64,000 nucleotides of DNA from Pohlia nutans (taxonomy: Eukaryota; Streptophyta; Bryopsida; Bryales; Mniaceae), in contig CM040089.1 of the NCBI GenBank assembly GCA_022496805.1, positions 2,501 through 66,500 on the forward strand, given 5' to 3'. Below the pieces are notes generated by a model. It saw only the letters and a program-made list of their open reading frames with translations. It made no database searches and was not told the DNA's origin. Shown here piece by piece: positions 50,503 to 60,872 of this stretch (within the stretch, counting starts at the first letter, position 1; every line of letters begins with the position of its first letter). Position numbers and translations under genes: made by a program.

Positions 50503-51467
50503 AGACCACTCCGGTGAACGGTAGAGGTGACCGTGCCACCGTAGAACCTGGTCCCAGCAACCGGAAGGCAAGTGCGCAGGAAAAGGGGAAGCAGAAGGTG
50601 GGAGCAGGATCGGAACCGGAGGCTGGAGATCAAAACCGGGAGGATGCACCAGGCCGGAGAGAGGAGCCCACCCCTGCAGCAGAGCCAAACCGGGAGGCAC
50701 GACCGGACGTGCCAATCCTCGCGAGAGCAGACGTCATGCTCGGGCCAATCCGGACAGCATTGGAGATGGTGGAGGAGCAGTATACTCCCCTCTACAACGC
50801 GGTGAGGGAAATGGGGAACGTCCTCCGGAGCACGGATGTGAAGGAGTTCCCGGAAATGGTCAAGCACATCCGGCGGGAGGGAATCCGGGCTCGCAAGGAG
50901 GCCAGCGGAGTGACCCTGCTCCTGAGGGATCAGAGAAGGGAGCTTAGGCGGGCGAAGCGGACTATCCGGACCAGGGACCAAGAGGACCGGACCTGTTTCG
51001 AGACTGTATCCCGGTTGTTCCGACCGGATGGGGAAGTACAGACCAAGGCGCGGCTGTACGATGAATTGATGAGTGATTCCGAGGAGGAGGACATCGACCG
51101 GGTAAAAGGCATAGTGAAGAAGTATGCTGCCCGGGTGGAAGAGGCACTGGTGGAGTTCCGGGCGTTGGCAGCAGAGGTGCTGACAAGGTGTTCAACCGCA
51201 CCTGAACCGGAAGCGGTGGAGACTAGCCATAGGGATGGGAGGGCCCACCTGTCCGGAAGTGAGTTGCAAGGGAACTTCCGGATGTCTGACAATGCGCCCC
51301 AGGAAGGAGAACTAGACCGGTTGATGGGAGGGAGACTTCCCACTCCGGATCGGAGTTCCCGGATGATGGGCGGGATGGAGCCGGTTCATGCAGCCGAGCC
51401 AGGAGAAGCAAGCCTGACCGGGTTTCTGAATCTGGATAGGGAGATGGCGGAGACGGATGCCCAATAG
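50082..51467 (+). CDS. Second ORF of the CCGG-rich insertion, charged coiled-coil
   Basis: Begins inside the first ORF and continues to a TAG at 51465-51467. After a disordered Pro/Gly/Glu/Arg-rich part, about residues 225-395 form a charged helical region (MVEEQYTPLYNAVREMGNVL; KHIRREGIRARKEASG; KKYAARVEEALVEFRALAAE), probably a coiled coil. A Ser/Asp/Glu patch MSDSEEEDID is inside it. The C-terminus is Gly/Met/Arg-rich. Likely the C-terminal half of the gag-like protein rather than a separate gene. Confidence 0.4.
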   Translation: MSHEKGEGEIGETDPDSSGPEPRQSAQDPSGWEPTGGAKEEAGETGRYQSATGGAQKEGRPGRKTTGRKKPIAEEGRKKKEPVETARQEGEGPSAHARGQQPQKRKRVIRSDEGENLDLREISPPGEDASPLRKKATNRMKTTPVNGRGDRATVEPGPSNRKASAQEKGKQKVGAGSEPEAGDQNREDAPGRREEPTPAAEPNREARPDVPILARADVMLGPIRTALEMVEEQYTPLYNAVREMGNVLRSTDVKEFPEMVKHIRREGIRARKEASGVTLLLRDQRRELRRAKRTIRTRDQEDRTCFETVSRLFRPDGEVQTKARLYDELMSDSEEEDIDRVKGIVKKYAARVEEALVEFRALAAEVLTRCSTAPEPEAVETSHRDGRAHLSGSELQGNFRMSDNAPQEGELDRLMGGRLPTPDRSSRMMGGMEPVHAAEPGEASLTGFLNLDREMAETDAQ

Positions 51468-52024
51468 AGTGTGGATGGAAGACCAGAGGGTGGGCCAGGA
51501 GGCGACCCGGACGGTCAACCGGATGGTGCGCAACGGCGCGAACCGGTAAGCGAACGGCAGGAGAACGCGGTGAGCAAGGAAGCGGATTGGAGGGATCGGA
51601 TCGGGGACAGCTGCTCGGGAGCGGCTGGGTAGTTAGGGTTCCGGGTTTGACAGATCCGGCCTTGTGAGCCTTTGTACAGTAGGGTAGGATTCCGTTTGGA
51701 ATTAGTTGTTAGGGTTCTAATGTTAGTTGCAGTGTAGGCAGAGAACTAATCGTGGGGTAGTCCCCCGGTTTTCCGGATCCCGGGTTTTTAGGATCTGCGG
51801 GTTCCCCGGATCTGGTCGGCTTTGAGTTTTCTTTTTATCCAGGGATGTTCCTCATTCCTGGGGTCTTTTTGTGTACCATTTTTCTCTTTGTGAATAATCA
51901 TAAGCATACTCTTCTACGGACCGGATTGTTTGTGTATGTGTGTGTGTGTGGTTATTGATTGAGATAGTGGTCCAACTAGTCCCTTGGTGACCGGAAGGAC
52001 TGATCGGGTTGGTTTGTGCTTAGT

Positions 52025-52460
52025 TTCATGGTATAATCCGGGTTAGTGGCTGAGTGGGCAGGAGGGGGTACTCCGGTTCTCTCAGAACTCCTGGATGGAT
52101 AGTCCGGTTGAGGTGCCAGCACCTGGGAAGACCGTGTGACAGACGAAGTCCGGAATAGCTAGAGTAACCGGGTTCTGTTGTAGATCCAGTTAAGAGTCCG
52201 GGTATTGGGAAAACTCAGAGATTGTTTGAATGTGGGTTGTTGCGTGCTCGATTGCAAGGTATAACCGGATTAGTGGCTGATTGGATAGGAGGGGGTACTC
52301 CGGTCTTCTCAGAACTCCTGGACGGGTAGTCCGGTTGAGGTTCCAGCATCTGGGCAGACCATGCGATCCGAAGAGCTGGAATGATCAGAGTAAAACGAAT
52401 TGTTAGGAGTCCGACCGATTCCGGACACCCCGGATAAGGGTCCATCCCGGTTATCAAGTC
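52025..52460. repeat. 228-bp tandem duplication in the insertion's tail
   Basis: GGAGGGGGTACTCCGGT, CAGAACTCCTGGA and AGTCCGGTTGAGGT occur twice, about 228 bp apart, with scattered differences. Confidence 0.8.
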
Positions 52461-53653
52461 GTTGTAGTATTTGTAGAAGGGGGAAAACCGGGTTGCGCTT
52501 AAGTGACCGGCTGTGGGTTTGGGATGAACCTGCAGTTGAAGTGCAGTACGGGAATTACCCGGATTGAGGAGTTGAGTTAGAAAAACCGGAAGGTAGTGAA
52601 GTTCCCATCACTTGAATCAGCAGGAAGGGTGTGTCTTTAAATCCAGCACCGCTAAAAGAAAATGGAGAACCCTCTGAAGGAAAACAGAGGTTAATGTAAA
52701 CCGGTTTGAGTTGTTTGGGATAGACCGGACAGGGTAGGGTTGGATAAATTCCCAACTCGGACGAAAACCGGATCTAGCCATAACCGGGTCAGTCAGTAGG
52801 AGAAGACCCGGTTCAGGAGGAAAGAGGAATTCAACTGGTGACGAGAGAGAGGGAGATCACCAGTCCGGGACCATCTCCGGAAACTTTCCACTTCACAGAA
52901 TCTCCGCGGAACGATAACCCGGAAATCACCTCTACGAGCGTTCTTGACACAAAAAGTGCGCTCTAGGGGAATATCCGGTATCACGTGCTACAACAACGAC
53001 CTGGACAAGCTTCTATTGAGTAAGTTAGCCACAACTTCTTACCCTACGAATCCATCCTCGAAATAGATGAGCAACCTTGTAGGTTCGAACCAATCATGCT
53101 CTAATCTTTCTTGTATTGTGTGTCTACGTGTACAGGTCGACACAACTCCGCACACGGTGCTTTGAAAGCTCAGGTTCTGAATTGGCAAGTCCGGATGAAC
53201 GTGTGTCAGGGTGTGGCGCAGGGCTTGTATTATCTGCATGCATCATCCCAGTCGAGAATCATTCATCGCGATATCAAGGCCAGCAACATCTTGTTGGACC
53301 ATAACCTGCATCCGAAGATTGCAGATTTCGGGCTGGCACGTCCGATTGAAGACAAGCAAAGCGTCATCATGACACAGCAATGTGCTGGAACACTGTACGC
53401 ATTCTGACGCGTGCAATACAGTCGTCGCAAATCATGTGGAGATTGGAGTACAGTGCAATTCCGTAAACGATCCTCTAAGATTACGCATTATGGGGTGGAG
53501 TGGAAGATTGCCAAGACAATTTGTGTGCACGCGAGAAGCGGCGATGACATATATCCAGGGAGAGAGAAGTGGCATTGTAGAAATCCAGGGGGAAAAGTAG
53601 CCATGAAAAATGTTATCAGGATACTGGTATTGGCGCTCCATGACATGTGCTCA

Positions 53654-53861
53654 AATTGAAGAGTGTAAGCTAGAGACCCTGTGGCAAGTATCCTTATGAT
53701 TAGTGACTTCTAAACAGCTGACGGTTCCTTTGGCTGACAATAGGTTATTCGCTCTGAAACATACAGCCAAGTTGGACAAACCATTGTGCAACTTGGCCGA
53801 TGATGTACCCTCCAGCGCTTCCCTTAATCCCCAAACCTCGGCATCTATGGCACTTTTACTC
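53654..53861 (-). other. In-phase open segment after the last MLYCD-like exon
   Basis: On the minus strand, after a TTGTCAG acceptor, 69 codons are open in phase with the preceding exon and include SAIDAEVWGLREALE, vaguely like RNase H-type (RVT_3) domains of retroelements. It is not malonyl-CoA decarboxylase sequence. Could be chance. Confidence 0.2.
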
Positions 53862-53885
53862 TGACAAGAGGAAATAAAGCAATAC

Positions 53886-56277
53886 CTGGGTACTCGTTAT
53901 TCCATAAAAGAGTGCAGTTGTTGCTTCGGTTTCATCACATGGCGGCTCTCCAAAAAGAACTTTCTGCTCACAGCATTCATCAGCACTTTCCAATCAATTT
54001 TCAATTCTTTGAATAGGTAGCTTAACCAAATTTCCTGACCACTAAAGATGCGCAAAAAAACATCTGAAGAATACCTGAACTGAGCTTTCAATACCCTTGG
54101 TGAGAGCAACTTCAATGAAGACCAGTGGTTCACCTGAGCGTTGCATTACAAACCATCAGCCAGCGTTAAGAAATCACTCGACAAGATACTGTCCCTACAC
54201 TCAAAAACCATGCTGGGAGAAGAAAAACTTTACCAGGCATAGCAGGATGGAAGTAGCCAAAGCATCTCCGACCAGTTCCTAAACGCCTCTTCAGGTCGTA
54301 GAGATTAGTAATCGGATGCACAGCCTACAGTCAAGATTCAACATATCAGCTATTTGTGCAAAGATACAAAAATGTGTCCTCTTTGATCATCAAAAAAGTT
54401 CCTTAAACTTACTTAACTCGTTACCATCCTATCGATACATGATTCAGTGCTCAGCAACCACCACTTTGAAACCACGTTGTGAATCACAGACTTAAAAAGA
54501 GAATTGCCAAATGTAAAAACCTCGTAGGTGACTATCTTCTCAAGCAGACAGGCTGGATCATTCCAAGTGAGGCGATGCAACTCAAAGCATGCTGGACTAA
54601 GCCACGTTGCAAACAGACCCTGCAAGTCACTGTCCAGTGCTCGAAGTGATGGAAGGTTCTTCGTGCTGTTTCAGGTGCAAATCACAAACAACAATAGTGT
54701 TGTTAAATAATGTTCCTAATCGCTTCCCACCCAAAAGCACAAGTCATCTTAGCAGAAAGACAAATACGTTTTGCAGAAAAAAAGAAACCGTACTGCAGGG
54801 TAGTCTTGAGGTCCGCACGAAGATCCACTAGAAATTTGAGGCCGCCAACCTGGCCATTCATTTGCTCAAACAACCGTGACGATAGAGGCACGAGGGCAGC
54901 TCTCAAATCTCGCTCGGTGCGAAAATGTGCAGCTTCGGATCCGCTGTCACTTAATTTTTCCCCGCTTGATTCTGCAGTACTGTCAACTACCAAATTTCAC
55001 GACCGATTAGCATTTTAGGAATAGGAATTGCTTCCTAATACAATGATATTGAACGCAAGAAAGAATCATATTTGAGAGTCATACCACGGTTCAAGCTCAT
55101 ATAGTGCTGGATGAGCCCTTTGACTCTTTCTCGATCCACCCCAAACTGGGTCCCTAGTAAAATCAAAGCTCTTTGCCGATAGTCCATGTTTAATTTCAAA
55201 TAATCCTGTGATGTCAAGAGATGGATGCAGATAAGTAATTATCTTCTTCATCAATTGTACGGTGTCAAACTGACTTGTTTCACCCTCATTTCACATAAGT
55301 ACCAACATCACTTAACGCAGGTGTCATGCCTATCAAACAACGCAACCATGAAGACCCTAACAGTTGCAATACCTCCCGCAGTTGACGTAGGGTTGCGTTT
55401 GGTAAGCTTGAGTTTCTCATATCATGAACAGTCTCATGCATGAGCATGCTTACTTTCTTCAAAAGCCTGCATCGAAAGGTGCACACATACGGCCATCCGA
55501 ACCACGTCAAGCAATTCACCGAGCAAGTAGTTGAAAGCAGAAAGAGAAGAAATGACTCTAAAACTTGTTCTCTCGTACCCTTTTCTTTCCCTATTGAAGA
55601 GAATCACTCGGATTTCATAGCATAATTCTCAAAGGGGGAAATACTGTAGAAAGATGCACTGAAAACACCTAACCTATTTCAAGGACTTCACATTAAGTAC
55701 AAGAGAAATAGCTACCCTAGAAACCACTGCAATTCCAATCGGAAGTGAACTAAAAGAAGCTAAAATCTATGACAAGGAGGAAGTTGGGTACAATTTTAGA
55801 GTCAGTAGCTAAACCCTTAGATCCAATTCTAGTAATTATCCGAGCCGATCTCATACAAATATACCAGAGGGCTCAACCATGAGCTGGTACCCTATAATCA
55901 GCTGCAAGCATTGCAGTGATCACAAAAAAAGCTGTGAATTGAGCTGAAAGTATTGCAGATCGAAATTAATGTCTAGCTCTATTTCGTGAAAACATGGTCA
56001 TTTGAGAAACTTTGAAGTTAGATGATGACTCTATGCACGGCTACCGGATAGCGAATTGCCTTCAATTATAATAATCATGTCACCAGATAGATATGAATAC
56101 CAACCAATTCTCGAAACATTGTCAAGTTGACTCAATTACATTACCTTTTCTCCTCTCAGCTGTAAATTAAAACCGCAATTCTCTCAGAATATCTTAAAAT
56201 CCAAGATAACGGTTTTCATACCTCTCAGAATGCCTGGGATCCAGCATAGCAGGTGCAGAACTCGCTGCTGGCTCCAT
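53886..56277 (-). pseudogene. Malonyl-CoA decarboxylase gene, intact 5' half, 3' half missing
   Basis: Eight minus-strand exons, all with GT-AG borders and compatible phases and no stops: 56277-56222, 55466-55373, 55205-55085, 54971-54794, 54665-54521, 54324-54234, 54133-54075, 53963-53886 (274 codons). They encode the helical N-terminal domain (RERVKGLIQHYM; FEQMNGQVGGLKFLVDLRAD; ALDSDLQGLFATWLSP; DPACLLEKIVTYE) and the start of the catalytic domain (AVHPITNLYDLKRRLG; RRCFGYFHPAMPGEPLVF; ATTALFYGITSTQ). The enzyme converts malonyl-CoA to acetyl-CoA, in peroxisomes or mitochondria in known cases. The rest of the acyltransferase-like domain, with the catalytic Ser and His, is not in the window; the next DNA is the kinase relic. 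It is therefore a 3'-truncated gene, cut recently enough to leave eight exons undamaged. Confidence 0.82.
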
Positions 56278-56590
56278 TGGCCCTTGATCCAACTGCTCTA
56301 TGAACGGCTGCTTACCAAGATCACTCTGCTAACATCACAAACAACCAACCAAACAAATCCAAATCAATCCCCTCCTCCCTACACACACAAACACACCCAA
56401 ACTAAAGACTTCCCCTAAAAAAATCAGAAATCACAGAGCTTACTCCAAATCCCAATTGAGCCTAACCCGACCATCCAGACCACATCCTCAACAAATCAAA
56501 AAAATCAAAACAAAACCAACTTCAATATCAAGATTGTTGTTGAAAAAACATACAAAATGGAAAACCTAAAAGGAAAATAAAACTAAAATG
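56278..56590. promoter_or_regulatory. Short shared upstream region of two divergent genes
   Basis: Separates the MLYCD-like gene (minus) from the methyltransferase/FCP1-like locus (plus). It is A-rich, with CA-rich stretches (ACACACAAACACACCC). No core promoter motif was picked with confidence. Confidence 0.35.
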
Positions 56591-56599
56591 CTCACCTTA

Positions 56600-57506
56600 G
56601 CAGCAGCCCCTGCAGCCCTGGGCTCGGAATCCACCCCCACCGAGACGCAGCCTCATCATCACTCTCATTGGAACCCAAACCCACTCTGCTGCATGCTCCT
56701 CCAAAACAGAAGAGAAAAACTTCGATTAGGGATTTCCTTCTCACACATCCGAGTGCCGATTATTTCAAGAAGCGGCTCCGCAACGGCGCATGGAGTAAGC
56801 TCGCGAAGGATATGGAGAAGCAGTTCCTGGAGGTGCTTCACATGTTCATGAGGTTCATGACGTTGAAGTATCGACTTCCAGAGCCTGCCGGAGGAGTGAA
56901 AATGAGAGGACTGGACTTTGATGCTAAAGCTCTCGTCACCAGCACCCATTACACCTACACTCCTCGTCCAGTGAATCTGGCAGTGCTGGATGCCCGCGTC
57001 ATCCCAAGATCGTCGGTGACCGAGAGCCGGAACGCCATCAATCCCTTCTTCGACTTCCTACTTGAGCATCTGGAGCCCAAGATGACTGAGCCAAACGTTT
57101 GGCTCTTTTTACTGTCCGGGAAGGAGGACGTCAAAGCTGCAACGATCTTTGCAGCTGACGAGCTCCCTGAGTATGACTCACAGCTCTCGACGTATGTCCC
57201 TAGCAAAGCGGAGATGCTGAACAATGTCACAAACAGAGGCACCGCTCCGGACGTGACACTGCTCCTTCTCTTCAAGAAAAGAATGAATTCGCCGCAGCTG
57301 CCTGGAAGTGTGTGAAGAAAAAATACGACACACTGGTGACTTGTGTCTATTATATGGATGCCTCCAAAAACACGAAGGCAAAATAGAGGACTCATGCAGC
57401 TGAACTCCGCATGGAGTTCTACTTAGAGATCTTGCACGCGTGTGCTGCACCCAAGGAGAATGTCCTTGGGGTATACGCGGGAGCAAAGTTCCTGCTGGCC
57501 GCGAAG
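56600..57506 (+). pseudogene. Methyltransferase-like first exon of a composite gene, frameshift and stop
   Basis: Open from about 56587, with a possible acceptor CACCTTAG at 56593-56600. Contains SIRDFLLTHPSADYFKKRL, FDAKALVTSTHYTYTP, NVWLFLLSGKEDVKAATIF and GTAPDVTLLL. Near 57270 the frame shifts, and the new frame gives EKNEFAAAAWKCVKKKYDTL, then TAG (57379-57384 region, after NTKAK) and HACAAPKENVLGVYAGAKFL, ending AAG|GTAATT. The VLGVYAGAKFLLAAK plus FGAYYYGFVD of the next exon resembles motif I of amino-methyltransferases of the permuted DNA type (VLDxFxGSGTTxxAA...GRxYxGxE), but acidic and DPPY residues are missing. So a degenerate, non-catalytic derivative is the best guess. Confidence 0.4.
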
Positions 57507-57530
57507 GTAATTACTGAGTCCTTGCATTGT

Positions 57531-57669
57531 TATTGTCGAGTCGACGATATCAGTGGCCTTAATGCGCACAATGAGTCCCCCGCTCAGCCATATCATCGGG
57601 TCGACGATAGCTATGTTGTCCCAGTTTATGTGCAGTCCTCATACACTCTTATCGTCAAGTCGACGATAG
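57531..57669. repeat. Three 60-bp repeats carrying a palindrome, in the intron
   Basis: Near-palindromes of the type TATCGTCGAGTCGACGATA lie at 57531, 57591 and 57650, 59-60 bp apart. Related copies are inside coding sequence at 59114 and 59275. Read in one frame they encode Y-x-RVDD. Confidence 0.75.
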
Positions 57670-57796
57670 CAGTCATGTGATACGGCTGTACTATAGTGCA
57701 CTGTAATAGTCGTATCTTTGCATTTAGCCAACATCCCTGATGACTTGTTATGTGAGTTCCTGAATTCGCAACTAACTCGTCAATTTATCTCTGCAG

Positions 57797-59515
57797 ATGT
57801 TCGGAGCTTATTACTACGGCTTCGTGGATCGGAACGACGTGAAGGGAGATCTTAGATTCATCAGACTTGCGAAGGATCTGGACCAAAACAATTTCATATT
57901 TTCGAATTCGCCGTATTCCCTCCTGTACAAGCGTCCTGTGTGCCGCGGTCCTGTTATCGTTCACTCGGACTCTCCTCCATCGCCTCCGATGACACTAGAA
58001 TCTCCAGCGGACAGAGTTGTCCTGGCAAACCGACAGACAAAATCTGTGGGTGCACATGTGTCCACTGATCCTGGCGTTGAGGGAATTGACCAGTTCGGGA
58101 CCAACACAGTCGGGATCCGGGCGTGGGTGGAATCCGAGAGTCATCCAAGAAAAGTCCAACGTCAGCGCGGAAATGAGGCTGTAGAGGTCGACACAGAGTT
58201 GGAGAATCGACAAGTGGAGCCATCTCAGCGACCTACTGAGGATATTGAGACGGACACTGAATTCGAAAATCAACGGCTGGATCCATCTCAGCAAGCTCAT
58301 GAGGATACAGAGACGGACTCAGAGTTCGAGAATGAACTGCTCCACCAGTCCCATCAAGTGCAGGACGATGTTGATATCCACGCGGACATCCAGCAGCAAG
58401 TCATGGAGATCCCGGCAGATCAGCAAGTCATGGAGCAGCCGGCACAGCAGCAAGTCATGGAGCAGCCGGTAGAGCAGCAAGTCATGGAGCAGCCGACAGA
58501 GCAGCAAGTCATGGAGCAGCCGGTAGAGCAGCAAGTCATGGAGCAGCCGGGAGAGCAGCAAGTCATGGAGTAGCCGGCAGAACAGCAAGTGGATCCACCG
58601 GGTGAAGACGACGACCTGACCATAATCAAAACGGTTATGGACCCTAAACCGGATCCAAAGGAGATCATCGCTTTGAGTGATGATGATAAAATGGATCATC
58701 GTCACTCGTCCGATGACGACGACACTGCGGATCTTCCCCCAGTCGAGATGAAAGTCGTCGTCGGACCCAAAGGCGAGAAGGTCAAGGTGGAGAAGGACTG
58801 GTGGAAGGCTGACTTGGAAGCCAAGAAGAGGAGGATCAAGAGGATGAAGGAGCGGGAGGAGAAAGAGAGGCTGCTGGCTGAGGCACTTGCGAGTAGCAGG
58901 GCTGCCAATGAGAAAGTGGCCCAGATTCAGGCGCAATCGGACCAGAAGTTAGGCCTGCTCGAGAGTCAAGTTGCAATGCTCATGAGTCAGGCTGTGCTCC
59001 CGTCGCAGAGTTCGCCACTTGCCTCCCCCTGTTTCTCAACCCCACAGCCTCCACTGCCATCCAGTAGCGCTCCTGTCGTGCAGGTTGCGGAGCATTCGTC
59101 GGTCGAGACCCCTGATCGTCGACTCGACGATAAGGGCGATGCGGTCACCTTAGCTCATGAGGATCGCGTCGCCTCTACTCCAGCGTCCCAACTGCCGAGG
59201 ATTCCTTCTCCCGAGGGCGGGGCCTTCGAAGTCAGGGTTCCCGAGACCGCTACGAAGGCCTCACCAGCAGAGGATTATCGTCGGGTCGACGATAATGTAC
59301 CGGAGGAAGTTGGGCTGGCGACTGCTACCGAGGCTCCTGAAGCACTTGTGTGCGCGTCCTCACGTGAGGACCCGTCGGAGTTGCCGTCGCCTCCCCCGAT
59401 GGAGGAGGAAAGGGTCGACTACGAGGTGGCAGACGAAGACCTCCTCGAATTCAACGACGCTGAACTTCCCCCTGCTCCAGCAGTGCCACCGGAGGCTTCA
59501 GAAGAAGCCGATCAG
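57797..59515 (+). pseudogene. Acidic repeat-rich middle exon of the composite gene, one TAG
   Basis: Begins after CTCTGCAG with MFGAYYYGFVDRNDVKGD in phase 0 with the methyltransferase-like exon, ends GATCAG|GTACAA. After residue 90 it is disordered and acidic: DTELEN/DTEFEN/DSEFEN repeats, then a 9-residue QQVMEQPVE tandem repeat (58390-58600). One CAG is changed to TAG at 58571-58573; beyond it the same frame continues for 314 codons. The second part has DDD-rich patches, a strong coiled coil (KKRRIKRMKEREEKERLL, about 58820-58990), then a Pro/Ser-rich and acidic tail. Function unknown; it may be a linker between the two domains. Confidence 0.55.
58390..58600 (+). repeat. 27-bp coding tandem repeat (QQVMEQPxE)
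   Basis: Eight imperfect copies of CAGCAAGTCATGGAGCAGCC(GGT/ACA)GAG. The seventh carries the CAG to TAG change. Confidence 0.9.
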
Positions 59516-59877
59516 GTACAAACTTCTGACCCTTATGATTTTGATTGATTCCAAGTCGCCTGGAGTCATTCATGACTGTGTTCGGTGGGAACGGCTAGAG
59601 ACTCTTGACTAGTAATCGTATCTCATATGTATTCATGCTTCTTGACAGGATGTCAACACCGGTCCTTGATTACTTGGCGCTGACGGCGATCCCGTCTGTG
59701 GCTGCCATCCCTGTACACTAGTGTACCATAGTGTTCGGAGTAGTCTAGAATCCACTACAGACATATGATAATTATGCGGATGTAATATGTAAACTTTGTA
59801 AATAAAGAGTGCCCAATTTTCAAAAGATTTGCGCATCTGTCTAATTGTCTTTGCCTTTCAATGTTTCTGTTGCTCAG
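59516..59877 (+). other. Intron of the composite gene
   Basis: Runs from GTACAA to TTGCTCAG. An alternative acceptor CTTGACAG at 59649 exists but opens no better frame. Confidence 0.45.
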
Positions 59878-60872
59878 CTCCCAAGCAATGTTTGCGTGCA
59901 CCGTCCACTACCATTGGAAGCATTCTCTAATGGGAGACCGCAGTCGCTTAGGACAGCAGATTGCTCCTACCCACTATCTGGCTCTCCCATTTCTGCATTT
60001 AAACAGGTAACTCCATCTCTTTGTTGTGATGTTTTGATCAGGTAGAATGCGAGGGTGGTAGAGAGATCGTGCCGAGGACCGTGCCTCCCGTACTACCCCC
60101 ACCGCGTAGGAAGTGGCTGAACATTGTCTTTGACTTGAATGGCATTCTCTGTCACACGGCACTGAAGTCGTACGGAGAAAAATTCAGTCCATATGGACTG
60201 CAAGACAATGTTCTCAGCCACAGAAATCCCACCATCATCAGTCCCAAGGCAGTCTTCGCTAGGCAGAACATAGGTGAATTCCTCCGCGAGGTTTCCTCCT
60301 TCGCGGACAGGGTGTTAGTTTGGACCTCCATGGCCAAGCGAAACGTGGAGTCCATCGCGGGGCACCTCTTCAGGGGTTGTAGGGGGCCTTACGATATCTT
60401 GAGTCAGGATCAGTGTACAAAGATAGAGTTCGCTCCGGGGAAGTTCTTTTATCTCGGTCTGCAGGTGCTGTATATGAAAGTCCTCTCCGAGACCTTGTTC
60501 ACCAATCCTAGCGGCGACACATCCTCTTCCCCAGACAATACTCTTCTCATTGACGACTCTCCGCCCAAGAGCATCTGTAATGAGAATGGCAATGCCATAT
60601 TCCTCCGCACTTGGACTCACCATGAACGGGGGGACGACGCCCTCATGGGGGAACTTCTGCCGTGGCTCTGCCGTCTAGACTCGAACTGCCAACCGGGTCA
60701 GCTGCAGAGATACGTCGAGGACAATCGAATTGGTCTAGACCCGTTGCATGCCAATGACTACAATGTAGACATGATCATTGACGGCATGAGAGAGTCCTCC
60801 AAGATCATAGGATCTTGGTTCAAACTTCCTGGCATAGGCCTAGTCATAGAGCGAGGACGCGTTAGGAAGTAG
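59878..60872 (+). CDS. FCP1/SCP-like (NIF) domain, last two exons of the composite gene
   Basis: Exon 59878-60006 (43 codons, phase 0 at both ends) and exon 60042-60872. The second gives PPPRRKWLNIVFDLNGILCH, then VFARQNIGEFLREV, RVLVWTSMAKRNVESI, NTLLIDDSPPKSI and LLPWLCRL, and ends in TAG. This is the NLI-interacting-factor/FCP1 homology fold of HAD phosphatases that act on the RNA polymerase II CTD. The catalytic loop reads DLNG where active enzymes have DLDxT: the first Asp (nucleophile) is kept, the second (acid/base) is Asn and the Thr is gone. So it may be inactive or altered in activity, although I recall DLNG in a family of plant FCP1-like proteins. The frame is intact, so these exons may serve a separate shorter gene even though the upstream exons are broken. 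Confidence 0.75.

Larger units (their letters stand above)
49045..53060 (+). mobile_element. CCGG-rich, gag-only retroelement-like insertion
   Basis: Approximate limits. A TATA-like CATAAATAG stands at 49089, followed by two long overlapping ORFs and a long non-coding tail with a 228-bp tandem duplication. CCGG and CCGGA recur every few tens of bases throughout, unlike flanking DNA. I found no reverse transcriptase, integrase, clear long terminal repeats, poly-A tail or target duplication. It looks like a large non-autonomous retroelement derivative. It may lie within the kinase intron. Confidence 0.5.
48828..53404 (+). pseudogene. Receptor-like kinase relic split by a retroelement-like insertion
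   Basis: Exon 48828 to about 49030 follows TTTGTGCAG and encodes subdomains II-V of a plant receptor-like cytoplasmic kinase domain: VAVKQLFLE (Lys), a changed C-helix (EVLLISNLQHRNLVTLKGYC), then LLVYEYVDND. Exon 53136-53404 follows GTGTACAG and encodes subdomains VIa-VII: WQVRMNVCQGVAQGLYYLH, IIHRDIKASNILLD (catalytic HRD) and KIADFGLAR (DFG), then QQCAGTL. Closest in type to LRR-VIII/CRK-like kinases. The N-lobe glycine loop, activation-segment APE and C-lobe are missing. The 4 kb between the exons is a CCGG-rich insertion, so the gene is dead. Confidence 0.75.

Noticed and set aside
50058..50981. 307-codon minus-strand ORF in the CCGG-rich insertion
   Set aside because: CCGG repeats keep several frames open; the sense ORFs have the better coiled-coil and gag-like features.
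49045..53060. LTR retrotransposon with defined LTRs
   Set aside because: I compared the start and the tail by eye and found only short shared words (GTTAGGGTT), not a long direct repeat, so no LTR claim is made.
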